Assembly: GCA_035547695.1 (NCBI GenBank)
Contig: DASZUK010000030.1
Location: 22,451-86,450 of the forward strand
Source: DASZUK01 sp035547695
GTDB taxonomy: Bacteria > Actinomycetota > Acidimicrobiia > Acidimicrobiales > RAAP-2
Direction: 5' to 3'
Length of the DNA stretch: 64,000 nt
The notes beneath the pieces are model-generated. The model was not told the origin of the DNA. It searched no databases and saw only the letters and a list, made by a program, of their open reading frames with translations. Position numbers and translations under genes: made by a program. Positions 50,642-59,464 of the stretch are shown piece after piece. Within the stretch, counting starts at the first letter, position 1. Each line of letters begins with the position of its first letter.

Positions 50642-51247
50642 CTACCCTCCGGGGGGCACGATGCCGGCCAGCAGCTCCGCCCGCACCAGTCGGGCCACCT
50701 GGTCGGGGTCGCCCAGGTCCCAGCGGCCGGCGGAGCCGATGTAGGACAGCACCATCCGGGCCAGGAACCCGGCGGCCTCCCCCGCGTCCACCCCCGGGGC
50801 CAGTTGGTGGCGGGCCAGCCAGGGGGCCAGGAAGGCGGCGATGACCTCGGTGGTGCCGGCGCTCTCCACGGTCAGCTTCGGCAGCAGCACTCCGGGCTCG
50901 GTCTGCAGCATCCGCTGCAGCACCTCGTGCTCCTGGATGGACCGGTGGGCGAACATCAGCCCGCGCTCCATCAGCTCCTCCAGGGACTGCGCCGACTGCA
51001 CCTCGTCGTACAGCCGGGCGAAGAACCGGCCGTACTCCCAGGCCACCACGGCGTCGATCAGCTCGTCGCGGCCGCCGGGGAAGTACCGGTACACCGTCGC
51101 CCGGGACAGCCCGGCCTGCCGGGCCGCGTCCTCCACCGTGGTCTTGGCCAGCCCCCACCGGGCCACGCAGTCGTAGGTGGCCTGCAGGATGCGCTCCCTG
51201 GTCCTGTCGGCCGGCCCGACGGCTGCGGTTCCCGTGGCCGCCGGCAC
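50642..51247 (-). CDS. TetR family regulator downstream of dapB
   Basis: 201-aa repressor. HTH GLAKTTVEDAARQAGLSRATVYRYFPGGRDELIDAVV. GTG start 2 bp after the dapB stop, so the two are co-transcribed. It resembles the TetR at 49.3 kb. Its target is unknown; the membrane protein at 50.0 kb is adjacent. Confidence 0.85.
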   Translation of the reverse strand: MPAATGTAAVGPADRTRERILQATYDCVARWGLAKTTVEDAARQAGLSRATVYRYFPGGRDELIDAVVAWEYGRFFARLYDEVQSAQSLEELMERGLMFAHRSIQEHEVLQRMLQTEPGVLLPKLTVESAGTTEVIAAFLAPWLARHQLAPGVDAGEAAGFLARMVLSYIGSAGRWDLGDPDQVARLVRAELLAGIVPPGG

Positions 51248-51249
51248 CG

Positions 51250-52044
51250 CTACAGGTCCAGCAGCGGCTCGAGCCCCACCGTCAACCCCGGCCGCTCCGG
51301 CACCCGCCGCACCGCCAGCAGCACCCCGGGCATGAACGACCGGCGGTCGTAGGCGTCGTGGCGGATCGACAGGCTTTGCCCCAGGGCGCCGAACACCACC
51401 TCCTCGTGGGCCACCAGCCCCGGCAGCCGGACCGAGTGCACCCGGACCCCGCCCGGGCCCTCCCCGCCCCGGGCCCCGGGCAGCACCGCCTCGGTGGTCG
51501 GGTCCGGCGGCAGCGCGCCGGCGCCGGCCGCCTCCCGGGCAGCGGCGATCCGGGCTGCGGTGTGCAGGGCGGTCCCCGACGGGGCGTCCCGCTTCTGGTC
51601 GTGGTGCAGCTCGATCACCTCCACCCCGTCCATGTACGGGGCGGCCAGCTCGCAGAACCGCATCAACAGCACCGCCCCGATGGCGAAGTTGGCGGCCACC
51701 ACCGCGTTGGCCCGGGTGCCGTCGAACCGGACGGCCAGGTCCGCCATGTCGGCCTCCCCCAGCCCGGTGGTGCCCACCACGGCGTGCATGCCGTGATCGG
51801 CCAACCACGGCAGCGCCTGCCGGGCGGCGTCGGCCACGCTGAAGTCCACCACCACCTCCGCCCCGGCGGCCTCCAGGGCGGACAGGTCGGCGGCGATGGC
51901 CAACCCGGCCCCACCGCCGGCCGCGGCACCGGCCGACGCCGGGTCGACGGCGGCCACCAGTTGCAGGTCGGCCGCGCCGGCCACCGCCCGGCACACCTCC
52001 TGGCCCATCCGCCCACCAGCACCCACCACCCCGACCTTGATCAT
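51250..52044 (-). CDS. dapB: 4-hydroxy-tetrahydrodipicolinate reductase DapB
   Basis: 264-aa reductase. KVGVVGAGGRMGQEV is the NAD(P) loop, VVGTTGLG the substrate strand, and ELHHDQKRDAPSGTA the catalytic His/Lys motif. TAGGGT (52056-52051) ends 6 nt before the ATG and contains the stop codon of the upstream YfhO-like gene, so dapB has its own leaderless promoter. Lysine and DAP synthesis. Confidence 0.95.
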   Translation of the reverse strand: MIKVGVVGAGGRMGQEVCRAVAGAADLQLVAAVDPASAGAAAGGGAGLAIAADLSALEAAGAEVVVDFSVADAARQALPWLADHGMHAVVGTTGLGEADMADLAVRFDGTRANAVVAANFAIGAVLLMRFCELAAPYMDGVEVIELHHDQKRDAPSGTALHTAARIAAAREAAGAGALPPDPTTEAVLPGARGGEGPGGVRVHSVRLPGLVAHEEVVFGALGQSLSIRHDAYDRRSFMPGVLLAVRRVPERPGLTVGLEPLLDL

Positions 52045-52053
52045 GGCCGCACC

Positions 52054-55000
52054 CTACGCCGTGCTGTCGCCTGGGAGGTGACCGCGCTGCCTGTGCCGGC
52101 TGCGCTGGCTGTGCCGGCTGCGCTGCCGGCGGCCACCCCGGCCACGGCGGTGGCGCCGTCGGACCAGCGCCGCCACCCCGACGGCGACGAAGCCGGCCAG
52201 GCCCACCGCCGAACCGGCCAGGCCGGCGTTCAACCCCGGCGGCCGGTAGAGGAAGGTGAGCACCCAGCGCCCGGCCGGTACCCGCACCCCCTGGACCAAC
52301 CCCACCCGGTGCACCGGCAGGTCCCGGGTGGGGCCACCGCCGACCGGCACCGCCTGCACCCGCCAGCCCGGCATGTAGGCCTCGCTGCGCACCACCGTGA
52401 CCGGCCCGGCGGCGGTCACCCGGTCCACGGTGGTGCCCCAGTCGGTGGTGGACAGCTCGGTCGCCGACGACCCGGCCGGGGCCCCGGCGACCCAGACCGG
52501 CGGCGGCACGCCGGTGCGGACGAACCGGCCGTACTGGGCCCAGTGGCCGGCGTACCGCCAACCGGGCTGTCCCAGGGCCTGCTGCAGCACCCCGTCCAGG
52601 GCCCACCGGCCGCCGTCGGTGCCGTCCACCACCGACGTGTCCGACACCGACGACGCCGGGCCGGTCACCACCAGGCCGGCCGCCGGCTGCGGGGTGGCGA
52701 ACCGCACCGTCCAACCCGCGGCGGTGGTCCGCACCGTCTCCACCGGCCAGCCGGTCCGCCCACCGGGCCCGACCACCCCGACCCGCAGCTCCCCGGCGCC
52801 GGCGGCGGCCGGCCCGGTCCGGACCAGGGAAGCCGACGACAGGGTGACCGACGAGCCCAGGTAGAACGTCCGGCGGCCGGCGGTGCCGGCGGCCGGGGCC
52901 CCCGGGCAGGCGGCCGGCGCGGCCGGTTGCTGGCCGGCGGTGACCTTCGGGGCCAGGAACTGCGGCAGGGTCAGCAGGGTGGCCAGCCGCAGCGGGGCGA
53001 ACACCCCCCGGGCCAGCGCGCAGGGGTCCAGGGTGTCCAGGCTGTGGGTGCCGGTGACGGTGCCGTAGGTGTGGGCCAGGATGGACCCGTACCCCTGCAC
53101 GCTGGGCCGCTTCGTCAGCACGTTCAGGTCCGGCTGCCCGATCGTGCTCAGGTCGGACACGTTCAGGGCGCTGGTGTCGTAGATGGCGAACCGGCCGTCG
53201 TTGCCCAGCACCGCGGCGGCCTGGGCGGTGGACGGCTGCAGGGTGGTGTGGCCGGAGGTCAGCCCGGTGGAGGTGGACAGCAGGAACAGGACCAGGTCGA
53301 CCAGCACCACCGCCACCACCCCACGGCGGCGGCCCGTCCCGGTCAGCCGGCGCCAACCCAGCACCAACCCTGCCGCCGCGGCGGCCACCACCAACTGGGC
53401 CGCGAACCACGGCGTCATCTGCCTCCCCAGCGCGGCCCCGTCGGCGGTGGCCCCGAAGTACTCCTCGACCGCCACCGGGGCGGCCAGCACCACCACCGCC
53501 AACACCGCCGCCCCCAGCGCCGGGGCCGCCGACACCCACCGCCGCCAGCCGGCGAACGTGTCCTCCCCAGCCACGGCCGCGGCCGGCCGGTCAGCGGCGA
53601 CGGCGCGGTCGCCGCCGCCGGCCCGGTCGCCGGCCGCCGCCCCCCGGCGCCCCAACGACCGGTCCACCCAGAACGCCAGCAACACGGCCAGGGCCAGGTC
53701 GACGATGCCCAGGTTCCGGCTCTGCAGGCGGGTCTTGCCGAACAACGGGATGTGCACGAACAGGTGCCCGAGCGGGGTGAAGGACCCCCAGGTCAACAGC
53801 AGGCCGAGGACGGCCAGCAGCAGCCACAGCCCCCAGTCCGACGACCTGGGGTCCCGGCGGCGGCCGAACGACCGGGTGGCCAGGGCGAAGGCGGCCACCA
53901 GCGGCAGCAGGCCGACGTAGCCGACCACCTCGGGCAGGTTGTACCGGTTGAAGTAGGTCGGCTGCCCGAACAGACCGTCACCACCGAACAGGTCCGGCAC
54001 CAGCAGCAGGGTGGTCCAACTGATCCGGAGGGAGCCGGTGCCGAAGTAGGCGAACGTCTCGCTGGCCCGCTGCGACGCGTTGATGAACGACCACCCCGGC
54101 AGCAACTGGCCGGCCGCGGTGGCCGCCCCCCAGGCCGCGGCCAGCACCGACCAGCCCACCAACGCCAGTCGCCGCGTCGCCGTCACCGCCCAGCCCCCGT
54201 ACGGCCGCAGCACCAGCCACACCGTCACCACCGCCCCCACCACTTCGGCCTCGGCCATGGACCGTGGCTCCCCGGTCAGGGCCACCAGGCCGACCACCGC
54301 CGCCAGCAACGTCACCCACGGCCAGATTGATCGCCCGCCTGGGGCCCCAACCGGGTGATCGGGCACGGCCGGCGTGGGGTTGGGGCCCCACGCACCGGAG
54401 GAGGTCGGGGTTGGGGCCCCGACCGGGTGGTCAGACACGGCCGGCGTGGGGTTGGGGCCCCACGCACCGGAGGAGGTCGGGGTTGGGGCCCCGACCGGGT
54501 GGTCAGACAGAACCGGGCCGGTGCCGAGGACGGCCCAGGACAGGCGGAGCTGGGCGAACACCAGCAGCGGCATCCAGCCCATGCCCTGGACGACGCCGAG
54601 GTGGACGAGCTGGCCGGACATGGTGCCGGCGAGGCTGTAGGTGAGGGCGGCGAGCAGGCAGGGCAGGGGCCGGAGGCGGAGCTGGCGGCCGAGGAGGTAG
54701 AGGCCGAGGCCGGCGGCCCAGTAGACGACGAGGAGGTTGGCGACCCAGGCGGCGATGGGAGGGAGGACGACGAAGGCGAAGGTGAACGGGTAGAAGGCGC
54801 CGGCGTTGAGGCCGCCGAGGAGGGGGCTGCCGGACCAGATGAACGGGTTCCAGAGGGGCAGGTGGCCCTGGCGGAGGAGCTGGCCGGTGAAGACCCGGAG
54901 GGGGAAGTTCTGGATGGCGTTGTCGCCGGCGACGGCCGGGTGGCCGAACAGGGCCGGTAGGACGTAGAGGGCGACGGGGAGCAGGACGAGGACGAGGACG

Positions 55001-55113
55001 CTTCGGCCGTCGGCGGTGTGCAGCAGCCACCGGGTGGACCGGCGCCAGCGGCGGTCGGGCGCCGAGGAGACGGCGGGAACGGGGACGGCGGCCACTGCGG
55101 CAGGGTCCGCCAT
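52054..55113 (-). CDS. YfhO-like large membrane protein with 24-residue tandem repeats
   Basis: 1019-aa polytopic membrane protein with about 12 hydrophobic helices in its first about 640 residues, including LVLVLLPVALYVLPALFG near the start. NFPLRVFTGQLLRQGHLPLWNP and SGSPLLGGLNAGAFYPF match the YfhO / GT-C-like membrane family. The C-terminal about 350 residues are a soluble extracytoplasmic part with a Trp-rich beta pattern. A hydrophilic loop at about 200-258 holds two and a half copies of a 24-residue repeat. It may transfer glycosyl groups to teichoic acid or lipid; unproven. It starts 16 bp after the M16 gene. Confidence 0.8.
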   Translation of the reverse strand: MADPAAVAAVPVPAVSSAPDRRWRRSTRWLLHTADGRSVLVLVLLPVALYVLPALFGHPAVAGDNAIQNFPLRVFTGQLLRQGHLPLWNPFIWSGSPLLGGLNAGAFYPFTFAFVVLPPIAAWVANLLVVYWAAGLGLYLLGRQLRLRPLPCLLAALTYSLAGTMSGQLVHLGVVQGMGWMPLLVFAQLRLSWAVLGTGPVLSDHPVGAPTPTSSGAWGPNPTPAVSDHPVGAPTPTSSGAWGPNPTPAVPDHPVGAPGGRSIWPWVTLLAAVVGLVALTGEPRSMAEAEVVGAVVTVWLVLRPYGGWAVTATRRLALVGWSVLAAAWGAATAAGQLLPGWSFINASQRASETFAYFGTGSLRISWTTLLLVPDLFGGDGLFGQPTYFNRYNLPEVVGYVGLLPLVAAFALATRSFGRRRDPRSSDWGLWLLLAVLGLLLTWGSFTPLGHLFVHIPLFGKTRLQSRNLGIVDLALAVLLAFWVDRSLGRRGAAAGDRAGGGDRAVAADRPAAAVAGEDTFAGWRRWVSAAPALGAAVLAVVVLAAPVAVEEYFGATADGAALGRQMTPWFAAQLVVAAAAAGLVLGWRRLTGTGRRRGVVAVVLVDLVLFLLSTSTGLTSGHTTLQPSTAQAAAVLGNDGRFAIYDTSALNVSDLSTIGQPDLNVLTKRPSVQGYGSILAHTYGTVTGTHSLDTLDPCALARGVFAPLRLATLLTLPQFLAPKVTAGQQPAAPAACPGAPAAGTAGRRTFYLGSSVTLSSASLVRTGPAAAGAGELRVGVVGPGGRTGWPVETVRTTAAGWTVRFATPQPAAGLVVTGPASSVSDTSVVDGTDGGRWALDGVLQQALGQPGWRYAGHWAQYGRFVRTGVPPPVWVAGAPAGSSATELSTTDWGTTVDRVTAAGPVTVVRSEAYMPGWRVQAVPVGGGPTRDLPVHRVGLVQGVRVPAGRWVLTFLYRPPGLNAGLAGSAVGLAGFVAVGVAALVRRRHRRGRGGRRQRSRHSQRSRHRQRGHLPGDSTA
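54340..54512. repeat. 72-bp tandem repeat within the YfhO-like gene
   Basis: A unit beginning ccgggtg repeats at 54351, 54423 and 54495 (period 72). Each unit has two GGGGTTGGGGCCCC cores. The period preserves the reading frame, adding 24 residues of Pro/Thr/Gly-rich loop per copy. Confidence 0.92.
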
Positions 55114-55129
55114 GGCCGCGGCTCCCGAC

Positions 55130-56401
55130 CTAGGCGGCGTCAGAGGCGAGGCCGAGGGCCCCGGGATCGAAGGCGTCGGTGTCGAAGGGACCGACGGCGG
55201 CCAGCGACCGGGGAGCGGCGGCCAGGTGGTGGGCGGCCTGGCGGACGTCGTCCAACTGGACGGCGTCGATGCGCTCCAGGAGCTGGTCGACGGTGCGGAT
55301 CTCGTGGTGCAGCAGCACGGCGGTGCCCAGCCGGCTCATGCGGGCGCCGGAGTCCTCGCAGGACAGGAGGGTCTCGGACCGCAGGTTGCCCTTGGCCACC
55401 GCCAGCTCGCGCTCGGTGATGCCGCCGTCGGCCAGGTCGTCGAGCTCGCCGGACACGATCTTCAACACCTCGTCGACGTGCTCGGGGGCGGTGCCGACGG
55501 TGACGGACAGGGCGCCGGTGTCCTCGTAGGCGATGCGGTCTGACCAGATGGAGTAGGCCAGGCCGCGCTGCTCGCGGACCTTCTGGAACAGCCGGCTGGA
55601 CAGGCCGCCGCCGAGGGCGTGGTTGAGGACGGCCAGGGCCCAGCGCTGGTCGTCGAACCGGGACACGGACCGCATGCCGAGGACGAGGTGGGCCTGCTCG
55701 GTGGGCCGCCGCAGGACGACCAGCGGCTCGACGGGGGCGGCGGGGGCCTGGCGGACCGGTGCGGTGCCGCCGGGGCGGCCGGTGAAGCGGTCCTGGATGC
55801 CGCGGCTGACGGCGTCGTGGTCACAGTCGCCGGCCACCGACACCACGATGTTGCCGGGTCGGTAGTGGTGGTCGAAGAAGGTGCGGATGTCGTCGGCGGA
55901 GGTGGCCCGGACGCTGCCGGCGGAGCCGAGGGTGTCGCGGCCGAGGGGGTGGTCGGGGAACAGGGCGGCGGACCACCGCTCCACCACCAGGTCGGCGGGC
56001 TCGTCGGCGTGCATCAGGATCTCGTCCAGGATGACGGACCGCTCGGCCTCGACGTCGTCCTCGCGCAGGGCGGGGTCCCACATGATCTCGCTCAGGATGT
56101 CGAGCCCGAGTGTGAGGTGGTCGGCGAGGAGCCGGATGTAGAAGGCGGTGTACTCCTTGGTGGTGAAGGCGTTGCAGTCACCGCCGATCTCGTCGACGGC
56201 CTCGGCGATGGCGGTGGCGGACCGGGTGGGGGTGCCCTTGAAGAGGAGGTGCTCCAGGAAGTGGGAGGCCCCGGCCCGGTCGGCCGGCTCATCGCGGGAC
56301 CCGGTGCCCACCCAGAACCCGATGGCCACCGAGCGGACGTCCGCCATGGCCTCGGTGGCCAGGCGGACGCCGCAGGGCAGCACCTCGGACTGGATGGTCA
56401 A
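55130..56401 (-). CDS. M16 family zinc peptidase (PepR / PqqL-like)
   Basis: About 423-aa peptidase. The inverted zinc motif HFLEH in GASHFLEHLLFKGTPTRS and the downstream Glu in DEILMHADEP mark the active subunit of M16 proteases. LPCGVRLATEAMADVRSVAIGFWVGTGSRDEP is the usual start of the domain. The start is uncertain: TTG 56401 follows the pnp stop by 10 nt, while GTG at 56458 and 56527 would overlap pnp. It follows pnp and precedes dapB as in other actinobacteria. Confidence 0.87.
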   Translation of the reverse strand: MTIQSEVLPCGVRLATEAMADVRSVAIGFWVGTGSRDEPADRAGASHFLEHLLFKGTPTRSATAIAEAVDEIGGDCNAFTTKEYTAFYIRLLADHLTLGLDILSEIMWDPALREDDVEAERSVILDEILMHADEPADLVVERWSAALFPDHPLGRDTLGSAGSVRATSADDIRTFFDHHYRPGNIVVSVAGDCDHDAVSRGIQDRFTGRPGGTAPVRQAPAAPVEPLVVLRRPTEQAHLVLGMRSVSRFDDQRWALAVLNHALGGGLSSRLFQKVREQRGLAYSIWSDRIAYEDTGALSVTVGTAPEHVDEVLKIVSGELDDLADGGITERELAVAKGNLRSETLLSCEDSGARMSRLGTAVLLHHEIRTVDQLLERIDAVQLDDVRQAAHHLAAAPRSLAAVGPFDTDAFDPGALGLASDAA

Positions 56402-56411
56402 CTCGGTACCG

Positions 56412-58853
56412 TCAGCGCCGACGGGGGCGGTTCCGCGACCGGCGGCGGTCGCCGCCACGGTCCCCGCCGCCGTCGCCACCGCGGCTCTCGCCACCGCCAC
56501 CGCCGCCGCCACCGGCTGCGGGGACACCGGGGCCGAGGTCGCCGAGGTCGGCGGCCAGCTCGGCCTCGAAGGCGTCCTCGAAGGACACCACCGCCGGGCG
56601 GTCGCCGTTGCCGGCGGACTCGGCCCCGCCGTCGTCGGCGTTGCCGCCGCCGGCCGCGGCCTCGGGTGCGTTGGCCAGCGAGAGGGACACCTTGCCCTGC
56701 GGGTCGATGTCGTCCACCCGGACCTCGATGGGCTGGCCGAGGGTGAGGACGTCCTCGACCTGGCCGATCCGCTTGCCGCCGGCCAGCGGGGACAGCTTGG
56801 AGATGTGCAGCAGGCCGTCGCGGCCGGGAAGGACGTTGACGAAGGCGCCGAACTTGGTCAGGTTGACCACCTTGCCGGGGTACACGGTGCCGACCTCGGC
56901 GGTCGGGGGGTCCAGGATGAGGGAGATGCGGCGGCGGGCCTCCTCGACGGCGGCGCCGTCCTTGGCCCCGATGGTGACGGTGCCGACCATGCCGTCGTCG
57001 TCGACGGCGATGTCGGCACCGGTCTCCTGCTGCAGGGTGTTGATGACCTTGCCCTTGGGCCCGATGACCTCACCGATCTTGTCGATGGGGATCTCCATGG
57101 ACACGATCTTGGGAGCGCTGAGGGCCACCTCGCTGCGGGGCTCGGGGATGGCGGCCAGGATGACGTCCAGGATCTTGAGCCTGGCCTCCTTGGCCTGCAG
57201 CAGCGCCTGGGCCAGCACCTCGGCGGGGAGGCCGTCGATCTTGGTGTCAAGCTGCAGGGCGGTGACGGCGTCGGCGGTGCCGGCGACCTTGAAGTCCATG
57301 TCACCGAAGGCGTCCTCGGCGCCGAGGATGTCGGTGAGGGTGACGTACTTGCCGCCGTCGTAGACCAACCCCATGGCGATGCCGGCCACCGGGGCCTTGA
57401 TGGGGACGCCGGCGGCCATCAGGGACAGGGTGGAGCCGCAGACCGACGCCATGGAGGTGGACCCGTTGGAGGCCAGCACGTCGGACACCAGCCGGAGGGC
57501 GTACGGGAAGTCCTCCTTGGGCGGGATCACCGGCAGCAGGGCCCGCTCGGCCAGCAGGCCGTGGCCGATCTCCCGGCGCTTGGGGCCGCGCATGAACCCG
57601 GTCTCACCGGTGGAGAACGGGGGGAAGTTGTAGTGGTGCATGTACCGCTTGGACTCGTCCGGGCTGATGGTGTCCAGCAACTGGTCCATCCGGGGCATGC
57701 CGAGGGTGGTGACGTTCAGCACCTGGGTCTCGCCGCGCTGGAACAGGGCGGAGCCGTGGGCGGTCGGGAACAGGTCGATCTCGGCGGACAGCGGCCGGAT
57801 GTCGGCGGTGCCGCGGCCGTCGATGCGGAGGCCGTCGTTGACGATGCGGGCCCGGACCAGCTTCTTGGTGAGGGCCTTGACGGCGGCCTTGATCTCGCCG
57901 GCCCGGTCCGGGAACTCGGCGGACAACTGGTCGACGATGGCCGCGGTGGCCTCGGCGGTGGCGTTGTTCCGGTCGGTCTTGTCGGCGATGGCGTTGGCCT
58001 TGCCGATGGACTCGGTGCCGACGGCCTCCACCCGGGCGAAGACGTCGTCGGCGTAGTCGCTGAGGGTGTCAAACGGGATGGTGCCGATGGGGCCCTTGGC
58101 GGCGACCACCTTGGCCACCAACTGCCGCTGCAGGTTGATGGACTCCCGGATCCAGGTCTTGGCGGCCTCCAGGCCGTCGGCCAGCACCTCCTCGGTGACC
58201 TTGGGGGCGCCGTCCTCGTAGAACTGCCAGGACTTCTCGGTGCCGCCGGCCTCCACCATCATGATGGCGATCTCGGCGTCGGCGGCGTCGGACAGGGCCC
58301 GGCCGGCCACCACCAGCTCGAAGGTGGACTCGTCACCCTCCTGGTAGGAGGGGTGGGGGATCCAGGTGCCGTCGGTGGAGTAGGCGATCCGGACGGCGCC
58401 GATGGGGCCGTCGAAGGGGATGCCGGACACCATCAGGGCGGCCGACGCGGCGTTGATGGCCAGGACGTCGTGGGGGTTGACCTGGTCGGCGCCGAAGATG
58501 GTGCCGACGATGTGGACCTCGTTGCGGAACCCCTTGGGGAACGACGGCCGCAGCGGCCGGTCGATGAGCCGGCAGGTCAGGATGGCCTGGTCGGACGCCT
58601 TGCCCTCCCGCCGGAAGAACGACCCGGGGATCTTGCCGGCGGCGTAGGCCCGCTCCTCGATGTCGACGGTGAGCGGGAAGAAGTCGGTGCCCTCCCGGAC
58701 CGACCGGGCGGCGGTGGCGGTGGCCAGCAGGACGGTGTCGCCGATGCGGGCGACGACGGCGCCGTCGGCCAACTGGGCCAGCTTGCCGGTCTCGAAGGAA
58801 AGGGTGCGGTCGGTGCCGCTGATGGGCCCCGATACGGAGATGGCCTCAGCCAT
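56412..58853 (-). CDS. pnp: polyribonucleotide nucleotidyltransferase
   Basis: 813-aa 3'-5' exoribonuclease. Two RNase PH domains are followed by a KH domain (EIPIDKIGEVIGPKGKVIN) and an S1 domain (GTVYPGKVVNLTKFGAFVNVLPG). The C-terminal tail is Gly/Arg/Asp-rich. AAGGAG lies 4 bp before the ATG at 58853. It is preceded by rpsO as in many bacteria; the hairpin at 58998-59022 is between them. Confidence 0.97.
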   Translation of the reverse strand: MAEAISVSGPISGTDRTLSFETGKLAQLADGAVVARIGDTVLLATATAARSVREGTDFFPLTVDIEERAYAAGKIPGSFFRREGKASDQAILTCRLIDRPLRPSFPKGFRNEVHIVGTIFGADQVNPHDVLAINAASAALMVSGIPFDGPIGAVRIAYSTDGTWIPHPSYQEGDESTFELVVAGRALSDAADAEIAIMMVEAGGTEKSWQFYEDGAPKVTEEVLADGLEAAKTWIRESINLQRQLVAKVVAAKGPIGTIPFDTLSDYADDVFARVEAVGTESIGKANAIADKTDRNNATAEATAAIVDQLSAEFPDRAGEIKAAVKALTKKLVRARIVNDGLRIDGRGTADIRPLSAEIDLFPTAHGSALFQRGETQVLNVTTLGMPRMDQLLDTISPDESKRYMHHYNFPPFSTGETGFMRGPKRREIGHGLLAERALLPVIPPKEDFPYALRLVSDVLASNGSTSMASVCGSTLSLMAAGVPIKAPVAGIAMGLVYDGGKYVTLTDILGAEDAFGDMDFKVAGTADAVTALQLDTKIDGLPAEVLAQALLQAKEARLKILDVILAAIPEPRSEVALSAPKIVSMEIPIDKIGEVIGPKGKVINTLQQETGADIAVDDDGMVGTVTIGAKDGAAVEEARRRISLILDPPTAEVGTVYPGKVVNLTKFGAFVNVLPGRDGLLHISKLSPLAGGKRIGQVEDVLTLGQPIEVRVDDIDPQGKVSLSLANAPEAAAGGGNADDGGAESAGNGDRPAVVSFEDAFEAELAADLGDLGPGVPAAGGGGGGGGESRGGDGGGDRGGDRRRSRNRPRRR

Positions 58854-58997
58854 GGTGCTCCTTGTGTTCGGGGGCACCCCCGGCCGGTTCCCAGTGGTCG
58901 ACCACCTCTTCCCGGCCGCTGCCCGGAGAACGGTTGCGGCGGGGAGGTGACCGGCGACTGGCAGCCGGCTTCGCGGGGTGCCCGTCTCTATGTGCCA

Positions 58998-59022
58998 CCG
59001 CCCGGCCACTGTGGCCGGGCGG
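58998..59022 (-). terminator. rpsO-pnp intergenic hairpin
   Basis: CCGCCCGGCCA-N3-TGGCCGGGCGG, an 11-bp stem with a 3-nt loop, 9 bp after the rpsO stop. No U tract follows on the minus strand, so it may be a processing or attenuation element rather than a full terminator. On the plus strand a T-rich run follows. Confidence 0.7.
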
Positions 59023-59031
59023 TTGGTGTTG

Positions 59032-59289
59032 TTAGCGGCGGATGCCCAGCCGACCGATGATGGTTCGGTAGCGCTCCACGTCGTTGCCACGGACGTAGTC
59101 CAGCAACCGTCGCCGGCGGCCGATGAGCTTCATCAGCCCCCGACGGGTGTGGTGGTCCCCCTTGTGCACCTTCAGGTGCTCGGTCAGGTGCGAGATCCGG
59201 TCCGTCAACAGTGCGATCTGGACCTCCGGCGAACCGGTGTCGGTGTCGTGCAACCGGTGCTCGGTGATGATGGCCTGCTTCTCGGGCAT
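59032..59289 (-). CDS. rpsO: 30S ribosomal protein S15
   Basis: 85-aa protein. HDTDTGSPEVQIALLTDRI and HKGDHHTRRGLMKLIGRRRRLLDYV are the S15 core that binds 16S rRNA helices 20-22. Only the ATG at 59289 gives the conserved start. Confidence 0.97.
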   Translation of the reverse strand: MPEKQAIITEHRLHDTDTGSPEVQIALLTDRISHLTEHLKVHKGDHHTRRGLMKLIGRRRRLLDYVRGNDVERYRTIIGRLGIRR

Positions 59290-59440
59290 GTACGGAAGAC
59301 CTCGGGACCCCTCTGTTGGCTGGACGAACTCCTGCTGGGATGGCCCGGCAGGTGGCGGCCGGTCCGTTCCCGGCAACCCGGGACCGGTCGGCGCACCGCA
59401 GTGACAGCCGGGGACCGTTTCCCGGCCGGGGCAAACCTTA
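59290..59440 (-). promoter_or_regulatory. rpsO promoter and about 139-nt leader
   Basis: A -10 TAAGGT (59440-59435) would start a transcript near 59428, leaving an unusually long leader before the rpsO ATG. S15 leaders often bind S15 for feedback control, so this is a candidate site; I did not identify a defined structure. Confidence 0.5.
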
Positions 59441-59464
59441 GCAGGTCGGCGGCAGGTCGGCAGC

